From Salinimicrobium sp049680855 (GTDB lineage Bacteria; Bacteroidota; Bacteroidia; Flavobacteriales; Flavobacteriaceae): a stretch of 64,000 bases of DNA. Location: NCBI RefSeq assembly GCF_049680855.1, contig NZ_JBMPGS010000006.1, forward strand, positions 1 through 64,000, given 5' to 3'. Positions 24,168-33,068 of this stretch are shown in pieces. Within the stretch, counting starts at the first letter, position 1. Every line of letters begins with the position of its first letter. The translations under genes and the position numbers were made by a program. The notes below the pieces were generated by a model. It saw nothing but the letters and a program-made list of their open reading frames with translations. It was not told where the DNA came from and did not search any database.

Positions 24168-25424
24168 ATGGAAGAACACTACATCATCATGGCAGGACTA
24201 GGATTAGCTACGCTAATCATGGCCTGGCTTCCTTTGGTTTCCAAAAGAATAAAAGTAAGCTCTCCAATTATCTTGTTATTAATAGGTTTTCTTATGTTTG
24301 CAATGGGATACCCGCTAAGCTGGCCCGAAAAGATATGGGATGATGAATGGTTAATGTACTTCTCTGAAACCATTGTCATTATTTCCCTAATGGGGGCGGG
24401 TTTAAAAATTGGAGCTAGTTATTCTTTAAAAAGCTGGAGAAAACCATTACTGCTGGTATTTGTAAGCATGCCAATATGTATGATTTTGGCCTATTTCCTG
24501 GGAACATATTTCTTAATGCTAAGCCTGCCGTCTTCTCTTCTGTTAGCAGCAGTTCTGGCCCCGACAGATCCTGTTCTGGCTGCTGAAGTTCAGCTGGATG
24601 ATCCTTTAAAAGAAGAAAGTGCTGAAGATCAAATTAGATTTCCCCTCACGGCAGAAGCAGGTTTAAATGATGGAATTGCTTTTCCATTTTCTTACCTGGC
24701 AGTCATGGTAGCGCAGGCAGGAGGCTGGGCTGCCTTTAGTTTTACTAATTGGTTTCTTGATAAATTTCTCCTGAAGATAGCTCTGGGAATTATTATAGGG
24801 CTAGTCATTGGCAGGTTAATTGGTTATGCGCTGGCGAAAATTAACAACGTAACGGGAATAAAAACTTTCGTTGGATTTCTGGCTCTCTCTTTGACGGTGT
24901 TCACATATGGAGTGAGTGAATTACTACACGGGTATGGGTTCCTGGCAGTTTTCTTTGCCGGCTTTAGTCTGCGTTATTATGAAAAAGTAAGTGGTGACTA
25001 TAAAAAGAAGCTTCATGATTTCGTGACTGAGGTGGAACATTTGTTACTGGTGGTCTGGACCATATTATTCGGGGCTTCTATTTTAAATGGAGTACTGTCT
25101 TTAACCGATTGGAAAGGAGTAGTGTTTGCCCTCTCCTTTGTACTGATCATTCGGCCTCTGGCCGGGTTAATAGGTCTTTGGGGAGTAAAAGACAGGTTCC
25201 GAAATAAACTGGCCCTAAGTTTCTTTGGAATTCGGGGAATAGGTTCAGTCTTTTATTTGTCCTGGGCCTATGTGCAGTTCAGCGATTTCGAATACAAGGG
25301 CGATCTGTATGCAATTACGGCATATATTATTTTATTTTCAATAGTTCTACATGGTCTTACAGCACCTTCAACCATAGATTACTTTAGGAGAAAGGGGAAC
25401 CTTCTAAAGGAGGAGGATCGGTAA
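24168..25424 (+). CDS. Cation:proton antiporter (CPA1/NhaP type)
   Basis: A 418-residue inner-membrane protein with about 12 hydrophobic helices. The antiporter core is clear: APTDPVLAAEVQLDDP (transport-site region) and AEAGLNDGIAFPFSYLAV (conserved Asn-Asp pair), then GYGFLAVFFAGFSLRYYEK and FFGIRGIGSVFYLSWAY. It would exchange sodium or potassium for protons for pH and salt homeostasis. It diverges from the S24 repressor gene; the shared 170-base region holds the inverted-repeat operator. Confidence 0.92.
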   Translation: MEEHYIIMAGLGLATLIMAWLPLVSKRIKVSSPIILLLIGFLMFAMGYPLSWPEKIWDDEWLMYFSETIVIISLMGAGLKIGASYSLKSWRKPLLLVFVSMPICMILAYFLGTYFLMLSLPSSLLLAAVLAPTDPVLAAEVQLDDPLKEESAEDQIRFPLTAEAGLNDGIAFPFSYLAVMVAQAGGWAAFSFTNWFLDKFLLKIALGIIIGLVIGRLIGYALAKINNVTGIKTFVGFLALSLTVFTYGVSELLHGYGFLAVFFAGFSLRYYEKVSGDYKKKLHDFVTEVEHLLLVVWTILFGASILNGVLSLTDWKGVVFALSFVLIIRPLAGLIGLWGVKDRFRNKLALSFFGIRGIGSVFYLSWAYVQFSDFEYKGDLYAITAYIILFSIVLHGLTAPSTIDYFRRKGNLLKEEDR

Positions 25425-25572
25425 ATAAGGTTTTCAATTTTCCTTTTCCATTACTTAATGGGCAGGTCCATTTTTTACAATTAACAAATGTTTAAATTTA
25501 AAAAGCTTAATTTTTTCTAGCTTTATAAATAACAGTGGCAGGGGATACCTGCCTTTCTTGTAAATATTAGGT

Positions 25573-26496
25573 ATGTCAAAACAACCAGCCCAAAACAGAA
25601 GACCAAATAATCCCATGCAAATATCAGGTTCGGGGTGGAAAACAATAGCTTTTAAAATTAAAGATGAAGTGGAAGGAGACAATGTTGCTATTGTATCTGC
25701 CGGTGTTGCTTTTTATGCTTTTCTGGCCGTTTTTCCGGCAATAATATCTCTAATTTCCATATATGGCCTGGCGATGGATCCACATCAAATTCAAAGTCAG
25801 ATTGCCCAGCTTTCTTCTATGATGCCGCAGGAGGCTTATGGCATTATTGAGAAGCAGGTAGAAGAATTTTCAACCACCTCAGGTGCGGCACTGGGCTGGG
25901 GAACTGTAATTGGTATATTATTCAGTTTATGGAGTGCGAATAAAGGCATAAAATCCCTTTTTACAGGAGTAGACATTGCTTATGATACAAAGAATACAAG
26001 AGGCTTTTTTAAACAGAATGCATTAACGCTACTATTTACTTTGGGCGCCATAGTTCTGGTTATTGTGAGCATGGCACTTATAGTAGCCTTTCCTGCTTTT
26101 GTAGATCAAATTGGCCTGCCTTCCCAAATTGAAGGATTGATAAGCTGGTTGCGATGGGTGGTGCTCGCTTTAGTGGTAGTTTTTTTCCTTTCTCTTATTT
26201 ATATGCATGCACCGGCACGGGCACGGCCTAAATCTAAATGGGTGATAGCTGGAGCTGTACTGTCAACCATTCTCTGGTTGATCGCCTCCTGGGGATTTTC
26301 TTTTTACGTGAGCAACTTCGGGAGTTATGGCGAAGTCTATGGTTCACTTTCCGCAGTGGTGGTATTGCTAATGTGGTTGTTTCTTACCAGTTTCATTATA
26401 CTTTTAGGAGCTGAAGTCAATTCAGTTATCGAAAATTATGCGAAAAACGCCAAACCTAAAGATCAATACAATAATAAAAATATAAAGGAAAAGTAA
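25573..26496 (+). CDS. YihY/BrkB family membrane protein
   Basis: A 307-residue member of the YihY (formerly RNase BN-like) family. After a soluble N-terminus come six hydrophobic helices with the family signatures DNVAIVSAGVAFYAFLAVFPAI, LWSANKGIKSLFTGVDIAYD, RGFFKQNALTLLFTLGAIVL, and PSKW-like RPKSKWVIAGAVLSTILW with YGSLSAVVVLLMWLFLTSFIILLGAEVNSVIE. Its physiological role is not established. It ends at a strong bidirectional terminator. Confidence 0.92.
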   Translation: MSKQPAQNRRPNNPMQISGSGWKTIAFKIKDEVEGDNVAIVSAGVAFYAFLAVFPAIISLISIYGLAMDPHQIQSQIAQLSSMMPQEAYGIIEKQVEEFSTTSGAALGWGTVIGILFSLWSANKGIKSLFTGVDIAYDTKNTRGFFKQNALTLLFTLGAIVLVIVSMALIVAFPAFVDQIGLPSQIEGLISWLRWVVLALVVVFFLSLIYMHAPARARPKSKWVIAGAVLSTILWLIASWGFSFYVSNFGSYGEVYGSLSAVVVLLMWLFLTSFIILLGAEVNSVIENYAKNAKPKDQYNNKNIKEK

Positions 26497-26532
26497 ATAG
26501 AAACACTTAATCCTTTAATATTTAAGAATATC

Positions 26533-26560
26533 AAAAAAGCCGGAATTTTCCGGCTTTTTT
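26533..26560. terminator. Bidirectional terminator
   Basis: A near-perfect palindrome, AAAAAAGCCGGAA and TTCCGGCTTTTTT around two T, between the convergent YihY and alcohol dehydrogenase genes. Confidence 0.9.
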
Positions 26561-26579
26561 AGTATTGAATAGAAAGTAT

Positions 26580-27755
26580 TTAGGGAGTCATTACTACTTT
26601 TATACACTTGTCTTCTTTATTTTTAAAGGTTTCATAAGCTTTTGGTGCGTCTTCAAGTTTCATACGGTGTGTGATTACAAAGGAAGGATCTATTTCTCCT
26701 GCCTCTATTTTGGAAAGTAAAGGTTGAAGATACCGCTGAACATGTGTTTGTCCCATATTGAATTTAAGCCCCTTGTTCATAGCCGCGCCAAAAGGAAGTT
26801 CATTTACCATTCCAATATAAACCCCGGGAATGGATACTGTTCCTGCCTTTTTACAACTCATCATAATCTGTTGAAGCACATAAGGACGGGACATAGGTGC
26901 CTGCAGCACTTCTTTGGTCTTATCTACTAATTTCCCAAACATGGTGTCGCCGTGACATTCGGCTCCTACTGCATCTATACAGGAATCGGGGCCTTTGCCT
27001 TTGGTCATTTCCATGAGTTTCTCATAAACATCCAGTCTGCTGGTAGTTCTTATGGTTTCAGCTTTACCCAATTTTTCGGCCATATCCAATCTTTCAGGAA
27101 CATCATCTATAGCAATGACTCTTCCGGCTCCCAGCATCCAGGCACTTTTAATGGCAAATTGTCCAACAGGTCCACAACCCCAAATGGCCACGGTATCGCC
27201 GCGCCGTATGTTCGCATTTTCCGCAGCCATATATCCCGTCGGAAAAATATCTGAAAGAAAAAGGCTTTGCTCGTCAGATAAGGATTCCGGAACTTTTATG
27301 GGGCCTACATCGGCATATGGTACTCGTACATATTCTGCCTGCCCGCCAGAGAATCCTCCGAGTGTATGGGAATAGCCAAACACTCCCGAAATGGAATGGC
27401 CAAGACTTTGCTTAGCTAAATCTGGGCTTGGATTGGAGTTATCGCACAGGGAATATAAATCATCATCACAATAATCGCAGTGTCCGCAGGCAATAGTAAA
27501 CGGAACCACTACGCGATCTCCTTTTTTAAATTTCTGCACCGCCGAACCTACTTCGACGACTTCCCCCATAAATTCATGACCTAAAATATCGCCTTCTTCC
27601 ATGGTGGGCATAAGCCCGTCAACAAGGTGTAGATCAGAGCCGCAAATAGCTGTGGAAGTTACTTTTAAAATTACGTCTCCCGCTTCTTCTATTTTCGGGT
27701 CGGGAACGTTGTCTATTCTTACATCATTTCTTCCGTGGTAGACGAGTGCTTTCAT
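26580..27755 (-). CDS. Zinc-dependent alcohol dehydrogenase (formaldehyde-dehydrogenase-like MDR)
   Basis: A medium-chain dehydrogenase/reductase of 391 residues from ATG at 27755 (MKALVYHGRNDVRIDNV). The longer open frame adds 24 residues unlike the family. Catalytic zinc ligands are Cys38 (AICGSDLH) and GHEFMGEV, the structural zinc site is CGHCDYCDDDLYSLC, and the Rossmann motif is IWGCGPVGQFAIKSAWMLGAG. The subgroup is the glutathione-independent aldehyde/formaldehyde dehydrogenases, with the insert KEVLQAPMSRPYVLQQ. It probably detoxifies an alcohol or aldehyde with NAD(P). Confidence 0.9.
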   Translation of the reverse strand: MKALVYHGRNDVRIDNVPDPKIEEAGDVILKVTSTAICGSDLHLVDGLMPTMEEGDILGHEFMGEVVEVGSAVQKFKKGDRVVVPFTIACGHCDYCDDDLYSLCDNSNPSPDLAKQSLGHSISGVFGYSHTLGGFSGGQAEYVRVPYADVGPIKVPESLSDEQSLFLSDIFPTGYMAAENANIRRGDTVAIWGCGPVGQFAIKSAWMLGAGRVIAIDDVPERLDMAEKLGKAETIRTTSRLDVYEKLMEMTKGKGPDSCIDAVGAECHGDTMFGKLVDKTKEVLQAPMSRPYVLQQIMMSCKKAGTVSIPGVYIGMVNELPFGAAMNKGLKFNMGQTHVQRYLQPLLSKIEAGEIDPSFVITHRMKLEDAPKAYETFKNKEDKCIKVVMTP

Positions 27756-27881
27756 ATCTTTTTTATTGGTTTGTGAATTAGTATTCCTCTTAAGATAATC
27801 AAACCTTCGAAGGAAAAGTGATAACAAAATCCTAATGACCAGATATTTATAAGATGTTTAACATCTTCTTGATGTCTGCAT

Positions 27882-28136
27882 TTATTTATATTTAAAAAGC
27901 AGGTAAAGCATCAGGCTGTTAAGCGCAAATGCGGTGCCGTTGGTAAGTATAATAGGCAGATCATTTTCGATAATTCCATAGATTGTCCACATGGCAAGAC
28001 CTAAAATGAGCACAAAGAACATCCCGGGAGAAACGTCACTTACCTTTTTTGTTTTAAAGGCTTTCCAGAGTTGAGGTACTACTGCGGCAGTGGTACAAAT
28101 ACCGGCAGCCAGCCCTAAGATCATGGTCCAGTTCAT
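27882..28136 (-). CDS. SemiSWEET-type sugar transporter
   Basis: An 84-residue protein of three helices forming one PQ-loop unit: ICTTAAVVPQLWKAFKTK (the PQ motif), VSPGMFFVLILGLAMWTIYGI and ILTNGTAFALNSLMLYLL with the conserved Asn. SemiSWEETs dimerise to form a sugar channel in the inner membrane. The start follows the stop of the SDR gene directly, so the two are one transcription unit. Confidence 0.92.
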   Translation of the reverse strand: MNWTMILGLAAGICTTAAVVPQLWKAFKTKKVSDVSPGMFFVLILGLAMWTIYGIIENDLPIILTNGTAFALNSLMLYLLFKYK

Positions 28137-28985
28137 CTACGCTCCAACTACTTCACCGCCATTCACGTGCAGTACCTGGCCGGTCATATAACTGCTGTCT
28201 TCACAGGCAAGATAAACATAAGCAGGGCCTACTTCGCTAGGTTGACCTGCACGGCCCATGGGAACTTTTTGACCAAATTCGGTTACATCATCAAAACTGG
28301 CAGGGATCAGCGGAGTCCAAATTGGTCCCGGAGCTACACCGTTTACACGAATGTTCTTTTCTGCAAGCATTTTAGAAAGTGATCTCGTGTAAGCCGTGAT
28401 CGCACCTTTTGTGCTTGAATAGTCGAGTAAATGTGTGCTTCCTCTATAAGCGGTTACAGAAGTGGTGTTGATGATGCAATCACCACCTTTTAAATGGTTG
28501 AGCGCTTCCTGTACCGTATAAAAATAAGGATAGATGTTTGTCTCAAAAGTCTTATGTAACTGCTCTTTTGAGATCTCCTGGGGAGAATCCTTAGGGAACT
28601 GCATTCCGGCATTATTTACCAGGACATTTAAACCGCCGAATTTCTTTACGGTTTCCTGCACCGCTTTTTTGCAAAATTCCTCATCTTTCACATCTCCTTC
28701 GAGAAGAAAACATTCCTGTCCGGCTTCTTCCACGAGTTTTTTTGTTTTTTGTGCATCCTGGTCTTCGTCAAGGTAGACAATGGCAATATTGGCGCCTTCT
28801 TTAGCAAAATGAACCGCAACACTACGGCCTATTCCACTATCTCCACCAGTAATGAGGGCAGTTTTTCCTTCTAATTTCTGGCTTCCTTTATAATTTTCGC
28901 GAATGATCTCGGGTTCAGGATTCATTTTGGATTCTTTTCCCGGTTGCTCCTGTTCCTGGTCGGGAAATTTCTTAGGTTTTTCCAT
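28137..28985 (-). CDS. SDR oxidoreductase (YghA/glucose-1-dehydrogenase-like)
   Basis: A 282-residue short-chain dehydrogenase. A 40-residue N-terminal extension (PEIIRENYKGSQKLEGKT) typical of the YghA group leads to the cofactor motif TGGDSGIGRSVAVHFAKEGA. The catalytic set is NNAG, Ser in TTSVTAYRG and Tyr-Lys in YSSTKGAITAYTRSL. The C-terminus SSYMTGQVLHVNGGEVVG is typical. The group is often stress-induced, with unsettled substrate. It is first in a two-gene unit with SemiSWEET. Confidence 0.92.
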   Translation of the reverse strand: MEKPKKFPDQEQEQPGKESKMNPEPEIIRENYKGSQKLEGKTALITGGDSGIGRSVAVHFAKEGANIAIVYLDEDQDAQKTKKLVEEAGQECFLLEGDVKDEEFCKKAVQETVKKFGGLNVLVNNAGMQFPKDSPQEISKEQLHKTFETNIYPYFYTVQEALNHLKGGDCIINTTSVTAYRGSTHLLDYSSTKGAITAYTRSLSKMLAEKNIRVNGVAPGPIWTPLIPASFDDVTEFGQKVPMGRAGQPSEVGPAYVYLACEDSSYMTGQVLHVNGGEVVGA

Positions 28986-29220
28986 GATTTGCAGTTTCTT
29001 TTAAAATTAAAGAAGCTGCCGCAAAATCAATAAGGTTTAAGAAATGTTTAGCGTGATTTTTAACAGGTTAGGAAAACTGTTTTTCCATTACTTCATCTCC
29101 GTCTACTTCGGAAATAATTTAAACTTCGAAACCGCAGAGGATCCAAAAATGGCATTTTCCCGCCATATTTTAAATACCTTTGGCCTCTCTTCTTCAGAAG
29201 AATTACCAGAGCATTAGAAA

Positions 29221-30441
29221 ATGATTGAACAGGACATTATAGTAATTGGAGGCGGTGCCGCGGGTTTTTTTACAGCAATTAATGCTGCGGAAATGAATCC
29301 TGAAGCTAAAATCAGCATTTTGGAACGTGGAAAAGAGGTTTTGTCTAAAGTGAGGATCTCTGGCGGCGGAAGATGTAATGTCACCCACGCCGAATTCCTT
29401 CCGAAGGAACTAGCCAAGAACTATCCCCGCGGAAATAAAGAACTACGAGGCCCTTTTCACACTTTTATGACAGGAGATACGATCGCCTGGTTTGAAGAGC
29501 GTGGAGTGGAGCTCAAGACCGAAGAAGATGGCAGAATGTTTCCTGTAAGTGACTCTTCTGAAACTATTATCGACTGTTTTCTTAGGGAGGTTAAAAGACT
29601 CGGAATAAATTTATGCACCAAACATGCGGTGCAGGAGATCATCCAAAAAGGGGAAAATTGGGAGGTATTTACTTCTGCAGGCAACTTTAGAACCGGAAAG
29701 GTGCTTGTGGCAACGGGAAGCAATCCAAAAATATGGAAAATGCTTGAAAAGCTGGGGCATCAAATCATTCCCGGTGTTCCTTCGCTGTTTACCTTTAATA
29801 TTACAGATAAACGTATCAAGGAATTACCCGGCGTCGCTACTCAAGCATTGGTGAAGATTTCCGACGGAAAAGAGCAAACTGAAGGTCCTCTTTTAATCAC
29901 TCATTGGGGAATGAGCGGTCCGGCGATTCTAAAACTTTCTGCCTGGGGCGCTAGGGAATTAAGCGAGCGAAAGAATTTTGCGATCCTCGTAAACTGGTTG
30001 CCAGGTTTTTTTAAAGAAGAAATTTTTGAAGAATTGATGGAGCTGAAGGAACAATTTGCGAAACAACATCCAATAAAAACCACCCGGTTTGATCTTCCGA
30101 AGCGGCTATGGCAAAAACTGGTTGAAGCAGCTGGAATTTCAGGAGATATGAAATGGGGAGATCTTAACAAAAAACAACTAAGGGAGCTGGCTTCCCAACT
30201 TTGTGAAGGTACTTTTGAAGTGCATGGAAAAAGCACTTTTAAAGAAGAATTTGTGACTGCCGGGGGCGTAGATCTTAAGGGAGTGAATTTTAAAACTTTT
30301 GAAAGTAAGATTTGTTCAAACCTCTTTTTTGCCGGGGAAGTACTGAATATAGACGCCATCACCGGCGGTTTCAACTTTCAAAATGCCTGGACAGGAGGTT
30401 TTATTGCAGCCAAGGCTATGACTTCCGGTTCTGCTGTTTAA
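29221..30441 (+). CDS. NAD(P)/FAD-dependent oxidoreductase (HI0933/YhiN/BaiN family)
   Basis: A 406-residue flavoprotein. The N-terminal FAD motif is IVIGGGAAGFFTAINAAE, then LSKVRISGGGRCNVTHAE (family signature), GTGSNP-like LVATGSNPKIW and the C-terminal GEVLNIDAITGGFNFQNAWTGG. The length is normal for HI0933-like proteins, whose substrate is mostly unknown. ATG at 29221 starts the FAD strand directly. Its 3' end overlaps the convergent SDR gene by 26 bases. Confidence 0.93.
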   Translation: MIEQDIIVIGGGAAGFFTAINAAEMNPEAKISILERGKEVLSKVRISGGGRCNVTHAEFLPKELAKNYPRGNKELRGPFHTFMTGDTIAWFEERGVELKTEEDGRMFPVSDSSETIIDCFLREVKRLGINLCTKHAVQEIIQKGENWEVFTSAGNFRTGKVLVATGSNPKIWKMLEKLGHQIIPGVPSLFTFNITDKRIKELPGVATQALVKISDGKEQTEGPLLITHWGMSGPAILKLSAWGARELSERKNFAILVNWLPGFFKEEIFEELMELKEQFAKQHPIKTTRFDLPKRLWQKLVEAAGISGDMKWGDLNKKQLRELASQLCEGTFEVHGKSTFKEEFVTAGGVDLKGVNFKTFESKICSNLFFAGEVLNIDAITGGFNFQNAWTGGFIAAKAMTSGSAV

Positions 30442-31237
30442 AGACCAGTTTATTGAATAAACGTGTGGGAAGAAATTTTCGCGCTTTTAAAACAATGCCT
30501 GCGCCTTTTCCGGTAGAATAGCGTAATTTATTACTGTTATCTGTGGCTGCTTTGAAAACGGTTTTTGCGACCACTTCTGGTCCCGATGCTTTATCATTTC
30601 TGCGTCGCATTCCACTAAGAATCCTGTCTTCCATTTCATCATATCCCTGCACTTTTTCATTCTTGACAACCTTCAGAGAACGGCCGTGGAAATCTGTTTT
30701 TATTGCGGCAGGTTCTACAAGTTTTACCTTAATATTGAACTGCTTTAACTCGTATTGCAGGGCTTCAGAAAATCCTTCAAGAGCCCATTTGCTGGAACAG
30801 TAGAGACTGTAAAGTGGCACTGTAAACCTGCCTACTACTGAAGAAGTGTTGATAATGATCCCATGTTTCTGCTCGCGAAAAACAGGTATAAATTCTTTGA
30901 TGAGATTCATAACGCCAAAGACGTTTACTTCAAACTGGGCGCGGATTTCTTCATTGGATGCTTTTTCAAAAGCGCCCACTGCACCATAACCTGCATTATT
31001 AAAAAGCACATCGATCTTTGGAAAATCTTTAAGCACTACAGAAGCTATATTCTGAAGATCCTCTTTACTGGTAACATCAAGCCTGTAAAGCTTTATTCCG
31101 GGAATGGATTTTAGTGCTTCTTCCTTTTCGGGAGAACGCATACTGGCAGCCACATTCCATCCTTTTTTTACAAAATATTTTGCCGTTTCCTTGCCAATTC
31201 CGCTGGAGGCTCCGGTGATAAAAATGGTCTTTTTCAT
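30416..31237 (-). CDS. SDR family oxidoreductase
   Basis: A 273-residue classical short-chain dehydrogenase. It has TGASSGIGKETAKYF (cofactor), LDVTSKEDL, NNAGYGAVGAFE, catalytic Ser in NTSSVVGRF and Tyr-x-x-x-Lys in YCSSKWALEGFSEAL, then VKLVEPAAIKTDFHGRS. The substrate is unknown. The C-terminal codons overlap the convergent flavoprotein gene by 26 bases. The TspO gene lies 9 bases upstream on the same strand, suggesting a two-gene operon. Confidence 0.92.
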   Translation of the reverse strand: MKKTIFITGASSGIGKETAKYFVKKGWNVAASMRSPEKEEALKSIPGIKLYRLDVTSKEDLQNIASVVLKDFPKIDVLFNNAGYGAVGAFEKASNEEIRAQFEVNVFGVMNLIKEFIPVFREQKHGIIINTSSVVGRFTVPLYSLYCSSKWALEGFSEALQYELKQFNIKVKLVEPAAIKTDFHGRSLKVVKNEKVQGYDEMEDRILSGMRRRNDKASGPEVVAKTVFKAATDNSNKLRYSTGKGAGIVLKARKFLPTRLFNKLVFKQQNRKS

Positions 31238-31246
31238 GTGCCTAAA

Positions 31247-31723
31247 TTAATTTAGCCGCCAGAGTTCAAAGTTCAGCAATGCCATATAAAGTGCCCAAAC
31301 TACGGAAGGGTACATGAGGTAAGCTGCAGTGTCATCTACTATTTTAAACCATTTAATTGTGAGAGACAGCAGGACGAGCAGGGCCAGAACTACAAAAAAG
31401 GCTAACAAGGGCTGCTGTAAACCAAAGAAAGTTAGAAACCAGAAACCGGTAAGAATGAGCTGAAATCCAAAATGATACAGTGCCACCTGCACCCATTTAT
31501 GATAAAAGCCTTTGCTCCACACTTTTCCCGCCGCAATGCCCATGATAATAAACAAAATTATCCAGACTGCGATGGCCAGCCATTCGGCAGGATGAAAAGT
31601 GGATTTTTCAAGTCCTGTAAACCAGGGGGAATAGGAGGTGCTTATTGCAACCCAGCCTACGAAAGCGGTAAGGAGCGAAGTCGCAATGCTGGCAGTGTAT
31701 TTCAAGATCAACTTCTGGTTCAT
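31247..31723 (-). CDS. tspO: TspO/MBR family tryptophan-rich membrane protein
   Basis: A 158-residue, five-helix membrane protein. Family signatures are WYTGLEKP-like SPWFTGLEKSTFHPAEWLAIAVWIILFIIMGIA, FQLILTGFWFLTFFGLQQPLLAF and the C-terminal YPSVVWALYMALLNFELWRLN (WxxYxxxLN). TspO proteins bind porphyrins and act in tetrapyrrole or oxidative-stress responses. It lies directly upstream of an SDR gene. Confidence 0.9.
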   Translation of the reverse strand: MNQKLILKYTASIATSLLTAFVGWVAISTSYSPWFTGLEKSTFHPAEWLAIAVWIILFIIMGIAAGKVWSKGFYHKWVQVALYHFGFQLILTGFWFLTFFGLQQPLLAFFVVLALLVLLSLTIKWFKIVDDTAAYLMYPSVVWALYMALLNFELWRLN

Positions 31724-31816
31724 TGATGGCTGGTTGTTTTCACTAAAGTAGTAATTTATTTGGATTGGCAGGCAAGTCCTAAAAAAGGAAAATTTATCTT
31801 TGCTGAAACTGAAGAA

Positions 31817-32899
31817 ATGACCGAAAAAGATTTCATTCCGCAGGAATATTCTCAGCAGCCAGAGAGAGGAGAGGTGACCTGGCAGTCCCCAAGTAACATT
31901 GCATTGGTGAAATACTGGGGCAAGAAAGAAAACCAGATTCCGGCAAATCCTTCCATTAGTTTTACGCTCAATTCCTGCAGAACGACCACCACTTTATCCT
32001 ATCAAAAGAAGGCAAAACCAGATAATAATTTTGATTTTGAGCTTTTCTTTGAAAACGAAAAGAAGGAATCTTTCAGACCTAAAATTGTACAGTTTTTCAA
32101 AAGAATTGAGACTTATTTGCCATTTTTAAAGGCCTACCGTTTTGTTGTTCATACTTCAAACTCCTTTCCTCACAGCAGCGGGATCGCTTCTTCGGCAAGT
32201 GGAATGAGCGCTTTGGCGCTGTGCCTTATGAGCATTGAAAGAGTATTAAACCCCTCCATGACTGAAGAATATTTCAGCCGAAAAGCATCATTTTTGGCGC
32301 GTCTTGGTTCCGGAAGTGCCTGTCGCAGTATTGAAGGTGGACTGGTGGTATGGGGGAAACATGAAATTGAAGGGAGCAGCAATTTATATGGAGTGAGATA
32401 TCCTTACAGAGTACATGAGGTTTTCCAGGATTATCAGGATGTGATTCTTTTGGTAGACAAAGGTGAAAAGAAAGTGAGTAGTACAGTGGGGCATGATCTA
32501 ATGAACAACCATCCTTTTGCTGAAAAAAGATTTGAACAGGCGCATGAAAACCTTAGTGCACTGGAAGAAATTTTGGCTTCAGGAGATCTGGATAAATTTA
32601 TTGGTTTAGTGGAAAGTGAAGCACTTACACTTCACGCGATGATGATGACTGGAAAGGAATATTTCGTGCTAATGAAACCTAATACGCTGGCTATCATCGA
32701 GAAAGTATTTAACTTCAGGAAAGAAACTGGATTACATCCATGTTTTACGCTAGATGCCGGAGCGAATGTTCACCTACTTTTTCCGAAGAAAGAAAAGGAG
32801 GCTGTAGAGAAATTTATAGAAAAGGAACTTGCCGGTTATTGCCAGAACAGGCAATTTATTAAAGATGAAGTAGGGAACGGCGCGAAAAAGTTAGGTTAA
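31817..32899 (+). CDS. mvaD: Diphosphomevalonate decarboxylase
   Basis: A GHMP-superfamily enzyme of 360 residues that converts mevalonate 5-diphosphate to isopentenyl diphosphate. Signatures are SPSNIALVKYWGKKENQIPANPSISFTLN at the N-terminus, the ATP loop SSGIASSASGMSALALC, LARLGSGSACRSIEGGLV and FTLDAGANVHLLFP. I use ATG at 31817; the open frame extends to a TTG at 31760, but those 19 residues are not family-like. It heads the isoprenoid block 31.8-35.9 kb. The stop codon overlaps an AT-rich dyad (32896-32913). Confidence 0.93.
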   Translation: MTEKDFIPQEYSQQPERGEVTWQSPSNIALVKYWGKKENQIPANPSISFTLNSCRTTTTLSYQKKAKPDNNFDFELFFENEKKESFRPKIVQFFKRIETYLPFLKAYRFVVHTSNSFPHSSGIASSASGMSALALCLMSIERVLNPSMTEEYFSRKASFLARLGSGSACRSIEGGLVVWGKHEIEGSSNLYGVRYPYRVHEVFQDYQDVILLVDKGEKKVSSTVGHDLMNNHPFAEKRFEQAHENLSALEEILASGDLDKFIGLVESEALTLHAMMMTGKEYFVLMKPNTLAIIEKVFNFRKETGLHPCFTLDAGANVHLLFPKKEKEAVEKFIEKELAGYCQNRQFIKDEVGNGAKKLG

Positions 32900-32974
32900 A
32901 ATACCATTTTTGAGTATCCTGTCGGCACGCATTTTGTCCTCTTAATTATAGTAACTGTTTTGTTAATGAGCGTG

Positions 32975-33004
32975 TTGCATATATGGCAAAGTAAACTATA
33001 TTTG
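32975..33004 (+). promoter_or_regulatory. Bacteroidota promoter for the mevalonate kinase operon
   Basis: TTG at 32975-32977 and TATATTTG at 32997-33004 with exactly 19 bases between, the consensus layout of a sigma-A type promoter in Bacteroidota. It implies a start site near 33011, about 58 bases before the mevalonate kinase ATG, so that gene has its own promoter. Confidence 0.7.
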
Positions 33005-33068
33005 TGAAGAAGTTAAGAGCAACAACGAAAAAAATCTTAACTTTACAGCTTTTAGTCAGCGATCTACT